This document shows, one piece after another, positions 1-6,470 of a stretch of 9,001 bases of DNA (position 1 is its first letter; each line of letters starts with the position of its first letter). The translations under genes were made by a program, and so were the position numbers. The stretch comes from JAGOBX01 sp017999075 [NCBI: Candidatus Babelota bacterium] (GTDB lineage: Bacteria > JAGOBX01), in contig JAGOBX010000117.1 of the NCBI GenBank assembly GCA_017999075.1, positions 1-9,001 of the forward strand. Direction: 5' to 3'. The notes beneath the pieces are model-generated. The model was not told the origin of the DNA, did not search any database, and saw nothing but the letters and a program-made list of their open reading frames with translations.

Positions 1-267
1 ATCAAGATTAACTTTGTTTCCAATTTCAATATAAAATGTACATACTCCTGTATCTTGACAAACCGGAATATTTTCAGATTTCGCTATACAATTATTTTTT
101 ATAAATAAGTCTATTATTTTTAAAACCCTTTTGTTATTTGTTGGTTTTGATTTAACTAATTTGAAAAAATCAGAATCAATTTGATAATTGGTAGTTTTGC
201 AGACTTCGGATATTTTTTTTACAATATAAGAATATTTAATTGTGGCGTTTTTTTCTATTCTGGTCAC
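1..267 (-). CDS. Class I fumarate hydratase, alpha (N-terminal) part, cut by window edge
   Basis: Oxygen-sensitive [4Fe-4S] hydratase interconverting fumarate and L-malate in the cytosol; tartrate dehydratase alpha (TtdA) is a close relative and cannot be excluded. Translating from a GTG at 267 gives 89 residues in one open frame to the window edge. The diagnostic stretch is PVCQDTG (residues 68-74) followed by an EIG motif (81-83); in the family the Cys of this motif (Cys70 here) ligates the cluster. The preceding helical part, from about residue 15, also fits the family N-terminus. GTG is the only usual start between the upstream in-frame stop (TAA at 277-279) and the family-like region. 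No Shine-Dalgarno is visible, so initiation probably depends on coupling to the small gene ending 9 bases upstream. In two-gene versions a beta subunit follows; that would lie outside the window. The C-terminal part is not visible. Confidence 0.86.
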   Translation of the reverse strand, partial: MTRIEKNATIKYSYIVKKISEVCKTTNYQIDSDFFKLVKSKPTNNKRVLKIIDLFIKNNCIAKSENIPVCQDTGVCTFYIEIGNKVNLD

Positions 268-276
268 AGCAGCATA

Positions 277-486
277 TTAAAATTTTCTAAGTTCATCCCG
301 CATTTTGGCAAATTGGTTTCGTTCATGCTCATTTTCTTTAATCTCATACTCAAGATATTCCAATTCTTTTTTAGAACGAATCATATAAAAAATATATAAC
401 ATTATAATTGCAACAAATAACATAAGTAATATTATTATCCAATATAATATATCAAGTTGATCTATTATTGATATCAACCCTTCCAA
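277..486 (-). CDS. Small single-pass membrane protein with coiled-coil tail, upstream of fumarase
   Basis: A 69-residue protein of unrecognised family. A short acidic N-terminus precedes one hydrophobic segment at about residues 14-36, then a charged, Lys/Glu-rich helix at 39-69 likely to form a coiled coil. By the positive-inside rule the charged tail should be cytosolic. The start is TTG at 486, chosen because AGGAGT (493-498) lies seven bases upstream; there is no ATG at the N-terminus. A promoter ends about 36 bases upstream, so this is the first gene of the unit that continues into fumarase. Its stop codon is in the same frame as the fumarase GTG. Function unknown. The strong ribosome binding site and good promoter argue that it is really translated. 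Confidence 0.68.
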   Translation of the reverse strand: MEGLISIIDQLDILYWIIILLMLFVAIIMLYIFYMIRSKKELEYLEYEIKENEHERNQFAKMRDELRKF

Positions 487-528
487 TATTTTACTCCTGA
501 ATTTATATATTTTTTATATTGTTAAATG

Positions 529-557
529 ATTATACTACTAATTTAAATAAAAATCAA
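529..557 (-). promoter_or_regulatory. Sigma70-type promoter for the small membrane protein-fumarase unit
   Basis: Reading the minus strand, TTGATT (552-557) and a perfect TATAAT (529-534) are separated by exactly 17 bases. The expected transcription start is near 522, giving a leader of about 36 bases before the TTG start at 486. The same -35 hexamer recurs before rpsB, the TPR gene and the HU gene. Confidence 0.72.
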
Positions 558-598
558 TTACTAAAATCACATCTAAATTATACTTTTAAATAAATATA

Positions 599-658
599 CG
601 GAATTTGATATCATTGCAATACTTTTAATAAAATTTAACCACAACGAACCAAATTCCG
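599..658. repeat. Nine-base perfect inverted repeat with 42-base spacer
   Basis: CGGAATTTG (599-607) and CAAATTCCG (650-658) are exact reverse complements. They lie in the gap between the ferredoxin end and the fumarase-unit promoter, upstream of the -35 box. No T-run follows on either side, so this is not a typical intrinsic terminator. It may be a pair of half-sites for a regulator or the base of a long RNA stem. Confidence 0.5.
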
Positions 659-660
659 CA

Positions 661-702
661 TTTATTCAATTTCTTTTATTTGAATAAAAACCTAAAGGTT
701 TT
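661..702 (-). terminator. Weak AT-rich terminator-like hairpins after the ferredoxin gene
   Basis: Two alternative inverted repeats overlap just past the ferredoxin stop. The first is AAAACC/GGTTTT around a TAAA loop (687-702), followed on the minus strand by a short T-rich stretch. The second is TTTATTCAA (661-669) with TTGAATAAA (680-688). Both stems are AT-rich, so termination may be partial. The position at the end of the long operon is right for a terminator. Confidence 0.42.
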
Positions 703-706
703 ATTT

Positions 707-874
707 TTATGCTTTTGATATTGCATTTACTGGGCATACTTCTTCGCAAGCTCCGCAGTCTGTGCATACTTCAGGATCTATTTTATAAATATCTCCTTCT
801 TTAATTGCATCAACAGGACATTCTGATGCGCATGACCCGCATGCTATGCATTCTTCTGAAATTACTCTTGCCAT
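707..874 (-). CDS. Small 2[4Fe-4S] ferredoxin
   Basis: A 55-residue bacterial-type (clostridial) ferredoxin, a cytosolic low-potential electron carrier. Two CxxCxxCxxxCP motifs are complete: Cys 9, 12, 15, 19 and Cys 37, 40, 43, 47, each followed by proline, with the internal pseudo-twofold repeat typical of the family. The length is normal. ATG at 874 has GGAGG (884-888) nine bases upstream. It lies 25 bases after the frr stop on the same strand with no terminator between, so it is probably the last gene of the rpsB-tsf-pyrH-frr transcript. Its redox partner cannot be told from the window. Fumarase downstream is not a known direct partner and has its own promoter. Confidence 0.95.
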   Translation of the reverse strand: MARVISEECIACGSCASECPVDAIKEGDIYKIDPEVCTDCGACEEVCPVNAISKA

Positions 875-899
875 TTTACTTTACCTCCAATTTTGTTTT

Positions 900-1457
900 T
901 TAAACTTCAAGAATATCTTTTTCTTTTTTTGAGTAAATATCATCAATTTCTTTTATGTTTTCGTCAGTAATATCTTGAACTATTTTCAAACTTTTTCTAT
1001 AATCATCTTCTGTAATTTTACTTGATTTTTGAAATTCCTGCAATTTATTGTTTATATCCCTCCTGACATTTCTGACAGCAACCTTGCAATCTTCACATTT
1101 ATTTTTTGCAAGTTTAACTATTTTTTTTCTGGTTTCTTCTGTCATTTGAGGAACATTAAGTCTTATTACATTTTTATCAGGCTGTGGAGTTATTCCTATA
1201 TCAGATGCAAGAATTGATTTGCATATCGAATCTATCATATTCGCATCCCATGGTTTAACTAATATCATGCGTGGTTCAGGAATACTGATATTAGCTACCT
1301 GAGTAACGGGAGTTTTAGAACCATAATAATCTACAATTATTGATTCAAGCATTGCAGCATTGGCTCGGCCTGTACGCAATTGTGATAAATCTTTCTTTAA
1401 TACCGTAATCGTTTTAGACATACGGTTCTTACAATCTGAATATATTTCCTGAAGCAT
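900..1457 (-). CDS. frr: Ribosome recycling factor
   Basis: RRF, 185 residues, the family's standard length. With EF-G it splits the post-termination 70S complex so the subunits can be reused. Recognisable segments are the N-terminal helix leading to LRTGRANAAML (27-37), the domain II stretch with YYGSKTPVTQVANISIPEPR and KPWD, and the C-terminal NVRRDINNKL helix. ATG at 1457 has AAGGAG (1465-1470) seven bases upstream. The gene is 49 bases after pyrH, the common bacterial order pyrH-frr. In many bacteria uppS and cdsA follow frr; here a ferredoxin does. Confidence 0.98.
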   Translation of the reverse strand: MLQEIYSDCKNRMSKTITVLKKDLSQLRTGRANAAMLESIIVDYYGSKTPVTQVANISIPEPRMILVKPWDANMIDSICKSILASDIGITPQPDKNVIRLNVPQMTEETRKKIVKLAKNKCEDCKVAVRNVRRDINNKLQEFQKSSKITEDDYRKSLKIVQDITDENIKEIDDIYSKKEKDILEV

Positions 1458-1506
1458 TTTCCGGCTCCTTTTCTTCTTTATACTATACTTGCTTATAAAA
1501 AAAAAT

Positions 1507-2229
1507 TTATAAAATTACTGTGCTCCCCACTTTTTTGCCGATTACAGCATTCTTGATGTTTCCTTTTTTATTCATATCTATAACAAGTATCGGCAGTTTA
1601 TTGTCCATACTTAAAGAAACTGCTGTTAAATCCATTACTTGAAGTTTCCTTTTTAAAACTTCTGAATAAGTTATTTCATTAAATTTAACTGCATCCTTGT
1701 ATTTTACTGGATCTTTGTCATAAATACCATCCACTTTAGTAGCTTTTACCATAACTCCCGCTCCTATTTCAAGAGCACGAAGCGCTGCCGTGGTATCTGT
1801 CGTAAAATAAGGATGGCCTGTTCCTCCGCCGAGTATCGCAACTTTTCCCGATTTTAAGGATTCTTTGACTTTTTTGGCTGACATTCGTTCTGCAATTTCA
1901 TCCATATTCATTGATGAATATACTTCCGCAGGACAATTATTACGAAGTAAACATTCACATAATGCTACTGAGTTTATCATTGTTGCAAGTATTCCCATAT
2001 GATCCGCAAGATTTCTATCCATTCCTTTTGAACTGCCGGCTAATCCTCTGAATATATTTCCTCCACCTATAACTACTGCAACTTGAACTCCTAAAAATAC
2101 AAGTTCTTTTATTTCTGCAGCAACATATTCCATCACTTCCGGAGATATACCATAATCCTGATCCCCTTGAAGAGCTTCACCGCTTAATTTAAGCAATATA
2201 CGGTTATATTTTAATTTGATTTTTTTCAC
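1507..2229 (-). CDS. pyrH: UMP kinase
   Basis: Hexameric bacterial uridylate kinase of the amino acid kinase fold; phosphorylates UMP to UDP with ATP in pyrimidine nucleotide synthesis. The 240 residues match the normal length. Visible motifs are the N-terminal LKLSGEAL (13-20), the glycine loop GGGNIFRG (55-62), DHMGILATMINS (76-87), GGGTGHPYFTTDTTAALRA (134-152) and the C-terminal KATKVDGIYDKDP (162-174), which belongs to the nucleotide-binding half. The start is GTG at 2229, supported by GGAGGG (2235-2240) about six bases upstream and by alignment of the N-terminal strand. It sits 56 bases after tsf and 49 before frr. The family is usually controlled by GTP (activator) and UTP (inhibitor). 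Confidence 0.98.
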   Translation of the reverse strand: MKKIKLKYNRILLKLSGEALQGDQDYGISPEVMEYVAAEIKELVFLGVQVAVVIGGGNIFRGLAGSSKGMDRNLADHMGILATMINSVALCECLLRNNCPAEVYSSMNMDEIAERMSAKKVKESLKSGKVAILGGGTGHPYFTTDTTAALRALEIGAGVMVKATKVDGIYDKDPVKYKDAVKFNEITYSEVLKRKLQVMDLTAVSLSMDNKLPILVIDMNKKGNIKNAVIGKKVGSTVIL

Positions 2230-2285
2230 AGATTCCCTCCTTTTAAAACTTATAAGGCTATATTGGTTATTAAAAATTTCAAATT

Positions 2286-3215
2286 TTATTTTGCCTGATT
2301 TAACTGGGCTTCTACTTCTGCGGCAAAATCAACTTTTTTCTTTTCAATGCCTTCTCCAACTTTATACCTTACAAAACCTGTTACTGTAATTTTTACTCCA
2401 GCAGATTTTTCAACTCCGGCAATAACATTCTTAACTTTTAAAGTTGTATCTTTAATAAATAACTGATCTACCAGACATACCAGTTCATAATATTTAACCA
2501 GTTTCCCTTCTACTATTTTAGCAATTATATTTTCTGGTTTTCCTTCGTTCTTCATCTGCTGTGCATATATCTCACGCTCATTATTCAGTTCTTCTTTTGT
2601 CACTTCAGAAGATGTTACATACTTTGGTTCAGCAGCAGCTATCTGCATACTCAAATCTTTTATAAGTTCCTGAATTTCAGGAGCATTTTTCTTAGACGCA
2701 TCGCTAACTTTTAATTTAACTATAACGCCTATTTTTCCATTGCCATGGATATATTTTGTAATACATTCATCAGGTTCAGCATTAATTATGTCAAATCTTC
2801 TTATTTTAATATTTTCTCCAATTTTTGCAATAAAATTTGACAGTTCTTCATTTACAGTAGAATTCCCGAATTTCTGAGTTTTTAAAACTTCAAGATCAGC
2901 TGGTTTATTTTCAAAAATATGTTCAGTAATCTTTTCTGCAAATTCAAGAAAACCATCGTTTCGGGAAACAAAATCCGTTTCCGAATTAATTTCAGCAATT
3001 ACCGCAAGTTTATCAGTTAATTTTACTTTAACTATCCCTTCAGCAGCTGTTTTTGAAAGCCTGTTTGCCGCTGCTGCAAGACCTTTTTCACGAAGAACTT
3101 TAACTGCTGCATCCATATTACCATCCGCTTCAGTTAAAGCTTTTTTACAATCAAGCATTCCTGCGCCTGTTTTTTCTCTAAGTTCCTGAACCATTTTAGC
3201 TGTAATTGCAGCCAT
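2286..3215 (-). CDS. tsf: Translation elongation factor Ts
   Basis: EF-Ts, 309 residues, is the nucleotide exchange factor that releases GDP from EF-Tu. The N-terminal UBA-like module with ELREKTGAGMLDCKKAL (11-27) and the core motif TDFVSRN (80-86), which contacts EF-Tu, are intact. It is somewhat longer than E. coli EF-Ts, with two full dimerisation-type halves. ATG at 3215 matches the conserved family start, but its ribosome binding site is odd: GGAG lies only two bases upstream, while a second candidate, GAGGATGG, sits about 11-13 bases away. Translation may therefore depend partly on rpsB. The gene is 94 bases after rpsB, in the usual order. Confidence 0.98.
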   Translation of the reverse strand: MAAITAKMVQELREKTGAGMLDCKKALTEADGNMDAAVKVLREKGLAAAANRLSKTAAEGIVKVKLTDKLAVIAEINSETDFVSRNDGFLEFAEKITEHIFENKPADLEVLKTQKFGNSTVNEELSNFIAKIGENIKIRRFDIINAEPDECITKYIHGNGKIGVIVKLKVSDASKKNAPEIQELIKDLSMQIAAAEPKYVTSSEVTKEELNNEREIYAQQMKNEGKPENIIAKIVEGKLVKYYELVCLVDQLFIKDTTLKVKNVIAGVEKSAGVKITVTGFVRYKVGEGIEKKKVDFAAEVEAQLNQAK

Positions 3216-3309
3216 AACTCCACACCATCCTCACCTTAATAATTATTTTTTTTGACGCATATATTTTTTATCTTATGTGCCAAAAATATCTTAGTTTTTT
3301 TGATAAAAA

Positions 3310-4185
3310 TTAAAAACCTTTCTTTTTCGAAGGAATTTTATTGAATGCGACAGAAGATTCATCCTCAACAATTCCAACTTCATCTATTATAGTTTCTTCT
3401 TCCATTGTTTCAATTTCTCCCTCTTCTGCTTCATCATTTGCAGCTTCGGCAGCGGATTCTGTATCCTGTTCTTTTAATTTTTCTTCCATTTTCTTTTCCC
3501 ACTGGCTTCTGCCGTCTATTACAGCTGCAGCTATCGTAGAACAGAATAATTGTATCGCTCTTATTGCATCATCATTTCCTGGAATGCCGTAATCAACTAT
3601 ATCCGGATCTGCATTAGTGTCAAGTACAGCTACTACAGGTATATTCATTTTTCTGGCTTCAAATATTCCTATCTCGTCTTTTTTTACATCTATAACAAAA
3701 ATAGCATCAGGTAATTTTTTTAATTGTTTGATTCCGCCTAATAACTTTTCCTTTTTATCCCGTTCTTTTATTAAAGTATTTCTTTCCTTCGTCGGAAGCT
3801 TTTTTATCAGACCTGATTCGATCATTTGATTAATCTTATATAATCTGTCTATACTTCTTGATACAGTTGAAAAATTTGTAAGAGTGCCTCCAAGCCATCT
3901 CTGGTTTATATAAGGCATCCCGCAGCGTTCAGCTTCCTGTTTAATAGTTTCCTGAGCCTGTTTTTTGGTCCCCAAAAATAAAATAGTTCCGCCTTCTGCG
4001 CAAAGATTGGTAACATATTCTATTGCTCTCTGAAAATATCTTATAGTCAATTGCAAATCAAGAATATGTATGTTTTTCCGTTTTGTAAATATAAACGGCT
4101 TCATCTTCGGATTCCATCTTTTAGACTGATGTCCGAAATGAACTCCCGCTTCAAGCAATTGCTTCATCTGTACTTGTACTACCAC
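3310..4185 (-). CDS. rpsB: Small ribosomal subunit protein uS2 with acidic C-terminal tail
   Basis: S2 joins late on the 30S subunit, bridging head and body, and helps recruit S1 in many bacteria. The core is clear: [19 protein letters not shown] (12-30), GTKKQAQ (72-78), the near-invariant [11 protein letters not shown] (95-105), [11 protein letters not shown] (160-170) and DTNADPD (189-195). The start is GTG at 4185 with GGAGG at 4194-4198. The core ends near residue 232; residues 233-291 form an unusual tail rich in Glu/Asp/Ala, closing with a basic KKKGF end. It is first in the rpsB-tsf-pyrH-frr-ferredoxin operon, with its own promoter. In E. coli S2 represses its own operon through the leader; that is possible here but not shown. 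Confidence 0.98.
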   Translation of the reverse strand: MVVQVQMKQLLEAGVHFGHQSKRWNPKMKPFIFTKRKNIHILDLQLTIRYFQRAIEYVTNLCAEGGTILFLGTKKQAQETIKQEAERCGMPYINQRWLGGTLTNFSTVSRSIDRLYKINQMIESGLIKKLPTKERNTLIKERDKKEKLLGGIKQLKKLPDAIFVIDVKKDEIGIFEARKMNIPVVAVLDTNADPDIVDYGIPGNDDAIRAIQLFCSTIAAAVIDGRSQWEKKMEEKLKEQDTESAAEAANDEAEEGEIETMEEETIIDEVGIVEDESSVAFNKIPSKKKGF

Positions 4186-4231
4186 TTTAATTTCCTCCTA
4201 AAAATGTTTTTACCTCCATCTTAATCATTTT

Positions 4232-4260
4232 TTTATAAGCAGTGATTTAAAACAAATCAA
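4232..4260 (-). promoter_or_regulatory. Promoter of the rpsB-tsf-pyrH-frr-ferredoxin operon
   Basis: On the minus strand TTGATT (4255-4260) and TATAAA (4232-4237) are 17 bases apart. The expected start of transcription is near 4225, giving a leader of about 40 bases. The leader holds two GGAGG sequences: one at 4213-4217, too far for the rpsB start, and one at 4194-4198, correctly placed. Confidence 0.68.
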
Positions 4261-4265
4261 AGAAC

Positions 4266-4321
4266 CTTATAAAAATCATAAGATGTGCGTATTGATTGCG
4301 CTGATAAAAATTTTATCGCAC
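4266..4321 (-). other. Inverted repeats in the gap after the McsA-like gene
   Basis: Several arms lie between the McsA-like stop and the rpsB promoter. GATAAAA/TTTTATC forms a near-perfect palindrome at 4303-4317. GTGCG (4285-4289) pairs with CGCAC (4317-4321), and CTTAT (4266-4270) with ATAAG (4278-4282). None is followed by a T-run on the minus strand, so this is at best a weak terminator; it could also be an operator next to the promoter. Confidence 0.3.
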
Positions 4322-4329
4322 AATTATAT

Positions 4330-4923
4330 TTATATTTTATTTGAATTATTTTTTTTGTCAAGCTTTTTATATTTATTTTTTATTAAATCACGCAGAATTA
4401 TCGCTTTTTCATATTGTTCAGAATTTACCGCAATTTCAAGTTCATCCTGAATCTTTTTTATTTCATCATAAATCTCATTTTCTATTTCTTTTTTAACAGG
4501 CCGTTTTCCTATATGCCTGGAAGAATTATGTATTTGTTTTAACAAAACAGTCAGTTCTTCTTTAAAAAATTTATAGCAATCAGAACATCCTAACTTTCCT
4601 CTTTTTCTAAATTCAATATAAGTCAATCCGCAAGTATCGCATTTCAAAAATTCATTTTTAAATATATTGGATGAATTAAGTTTATTTTTTTTCATTCCGT
4701 TAGATTGGACTGAAGGCGGAACCGAATCCTGAGTATTATTATTTGTTAACGATTGATCAAACTTTTCAAATTTCTGCATTTCTCCCAATAAATCCTGCGT
4801 AGGGTCATAAAAATTTTTTTTCTTTGCGCATTCATGGCATAAATGGATTTCATTAAAAACATTATTTATACTCTCTTTGTAATGAAAACTCGCTTCATTT
4901 TTTTTACAATCATCGCAAAGCAT
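4330..4923 (-). CDS. McsA-like zinc-finger protein with C-terminal UVR motif
   Basis: A 197-residue protein with the McsA / UvrB-UvrC-motif layout. Four CxxC pairs are present (Cys 3/6, 29/32, 95/98, 113/116), suited to bind two zinc ions. A polar Asn/Ser/Gln linker (about 57-88) joins the two zinc regions, and a UVR motif helix lies at about 153-188. In Firmicutes McsA activates the protein-arginine kinase McsB and links to CtsR/ClpC. No mcsB, ctsR or clpC is in this window, so that role is not supported here. The ATG (4923) overlaps the stop of the upstream membrane gene (TGATG), with AAGGAA just upstream, which indicates translational coupling. It lies just before the rpsB promoter. Confidence 0.85.
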   Translation of the reverse strand: MLCDDCKKNEASFHYKESINNVFNEIHLCHECAKKKNFYDPTQDLLGEMQKFEKFDQSLTNNNTQDSVPPSVQSNGMKKNKLNSSNIFKNEFLKCDTCGLTYIEFRKRGKLGCSDCYKFFKEELTVLLKQIHNSSRHIGKRPVKKEIENEIYDEIKKIQDELEIAVNSEQYEKAIILRDLIKNKYKKLDKKNNSNKI

Positions 4924-5183
4924 CAGTTTATTTCCTTTCCTTTATTTTTTTCCTTATTGCCGCTAATTAAATCATTACCATTCAAAATATAATAAAAAAC
5001 TGCGCTGAATAACAAAATACCTATCCCGAAAAAAAATAAAGTTTGAAAAAATGAAGAAAATACTTTATCCCCGCCTGTTATTTCTTCAAACATATCTAAA
5101 GGATTTCCATACCTATATAAATATACAATTATAAAAAACAGCGATATCCCGATTATTGAATTTATATAATTACTTTTTTTCAT
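4923..5183 (-). CDS. Small two-helix membrane protein coupled to the McsA-like gene
   Basis: An 86-residue protein of unrecognised family. Two hydrophobic segments (about 8-23 and 45-67) flank a short loop containing acidic and glycine residues. The N-terminus (MKK) and the Lys-rich C-terminal tail (77-86) suggest both ends face the cytosol. Its stop overlaps the ATG of the McsA-like gene by one base, so the two are probably made in linked amounts. The ribosome binding site is poor (GGTG three bases before ATG), which suggests low expression or coupling to the TPR gene 62 bases upstream. Function unknown; it might serve as a membrane partner of the zinc protein, which is inference only. Confidence 0.68.
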   Translation of the reverse strand: MKKSNYINSIIGISLFFIIVYLYRYGNPLDMFEEITGGDKVFSSFFQTLFFFGIGILLFSAVFYYILNGNDLISGNKEKNKGKEIN

Positions 5184-5209
5184 TTCACCAATTCAAACAC
5201 AGTTCATAC

Positions 5210-5231
5210 TTAAAAAAATATATTTTTTTAA
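5210..5231. repeat. Perfect 22-base AT-only palindrome
   Basis: Two T, seven A, TATA, seven T and two A form an exact palindrome in the 62-base gap between the TPR gene and the two-helix membrane gene. With no G or C it is a poor terminator. It may reduce read-through, affect DNA bending, or be chance in AT-rich DNA. Confidence 0.4.
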
Positions 5232-5245
5232 TGATATTTACAAAA

Positions 5246-6379
5246 TTAAAATCTGGGATCATATATAACTTCAGGCGATTTATTGTCAATCTCTTTCATT
5301 CTTATATCAGCCATAAGGCTAATAGAAGATTTTTTCTCAGGATCTTTATCCATAACATACTTAAATTGTTCCCTGGCTTTATCCTTCATTTTTTTTCTTA
5401 AATAAGCAATTCCTAAATTATACCTGTTCTGCATATCGTCTTTATTTACTTCCACAGCTTTTAAAAATTTGTTGAATATTTCATCAGCAAGCTTTGAATC
5501 AGGCGCTATCTTAAAAATCATGCAATACCGCTCGCCTGCAAGTTCAGGCTCTTTCATTAGTTCATATATATGGCCTAAATGATTATATGCTTCTATATTT
5601 CTGTTGTCGATGCTTATAGCATTCTGAAATAATTCCAGCGAAGCATCAAATGCAGCGCCTCTATTCCATAATCCTCTCAATCGCATCGTTTGATTTTCAA
5701 ATTCAAAATAATATGTTTTAATCTCTATAATGTTTTTTTGCATTTTACTTTTATACTTCTTGGCATTTTGCGATTTTATTATTTTTTCGTTTATTCTGAT
5801 AATATTTTCGATCTTCTCTGACAGTTCTGTTCCTGCTCGTTCATATCTGTTTATAAACGAATCGAGATTTAATCCTTTAAAATATTTTCCGCGTTCAGTA
5901 ATAACCTTCACAACTTCAGGAATTAATAATTTAGTGTCTTTCAGCATAACCACCAAACTGTCAGGAATATAATCCATTTTGATAATTTCAAATATGTTTG
6001 CCAAATCTCTTCCTATGTTTGCACTTAACTGATTTATTTTCTGATATCCTTCTGTTTCCTGATAAATAACCAGAGCTCCTGTGTCTTCTTTATCAAGATA
6101 TTCTGCTATTTTTAAAAACGCTTCCCCATCCACTATTTTTTTGTCTGCATAATATTTTACTGTTTTTTCGTAACCGTAATACAGCAACGAAAAAATACCA
6201 AACAAAATAGCTGCTATAATCAAATGAGTTTTTAAAGATAAATGCAGTGGGTGATAATTTTTTATTGATTCAATTTCTTCCGCCGTGTATTCAACAGTAT
6301 TATCAGATTTTACTCGTTCGTCACTCTGATTCCCATTAATATCAGTTGAAGATTGCATAATTTTTCTTTTTTTTGCCAT
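5246..6379 (-). CDS. Single-pass membrane protein with periplasm-facing TPR domain
   Basis: A 377-residue protein without a recognised family name. A polar, Lys/Arg-starting N-terminus (1-50) precedes one transmembrane helix (about 52-69). A mostly helical middle region follows (80-230, with likely coiled coil at 180-225), then tetratricopeptide repeats. Two full TPRs are clear, at about 262-295 (NIEAYNHLGHIYELMKEPEL) and 313-347 (RYNLGIAYLRKKMKDKAREQ), with a half repeat at 241-260. The positive charges before the helix put the N-terminus inside and the TPR part outside. TPRs bind other proteins, so a scaffold role is likely, with partner unknown. ATG at 6379 has GGAG (6388-6391) eight bases upstream. 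It heads a unit with the two-helix and McsA-like genes. Confidence 0.82.
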   Translation of the reverse strand: MAKKRKIMQSSTDINGNQSDERVKSDNTVEYTAEEIESIKNYHPLHLSLKTHLIIAAILFGIFSLLYYGYEKTVKYYADKKIVDGEAFLKIAEYLDKEDTGALVIYQETEGYQKINQLSANIGRDLANIFEIIKMDYIPDSLVVMLKDTKLLIPEVVKVITERGKYFKGLNLDSFINRYERAGTELSEKIENIIRINEKIIKSQNAKKYKSKMQKNIIEIKTYYFEFENQTMRLRGLWNRGAAFDASLELFQNAISIDNRNIEAYNHLGHIYELMKEPELAGERYCMIFKIAPDSKLADEIFNKFLKAVEVNKDDMQNRYNLGIAYLRKKMKDKAREQFKYVMDKDPEKKSSISLMADIRMKEIDNKSPEVIYDPRF

Positions 6380-6442
6380 ATTTTTTTCTCCAATTCATTT
6401 TTTTTACATAAATATAAATATTCTTTAATCCCAAATTAACGT

Positions 6443-6470
6443 ATCATATAATAACAGAAATAAAAATCAA
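6443..6470 (-). promoter_or_regulatory. Promoter of the TPR-membrane protein-McsA-like unit
   Basis: On the minus strand TTGATT (6465-6470) and TATGAT (6443-6448) are 16 bases apart. The -35 box overlaps the TGA stop of nadA. The expected start near 6436 leaves a leader of about 56 bases. No terminator hairpin is visible after nadA, so read-through from nadA is also possible. Confidence 0.58.

Noticed and set aside
3341-3592. Plus-strand Ser-rich open frame inside rpsB
   Set aside because: Antisense shadow of the acidic tail codons of S2; no start signals.
5156-5401. Plus-strand Phe-rich open frame opposite the TPR and two-helix genes
   Set aside because: AT-rich antisense shadow with no ribosome binding site; covers two real minus-strand genes.
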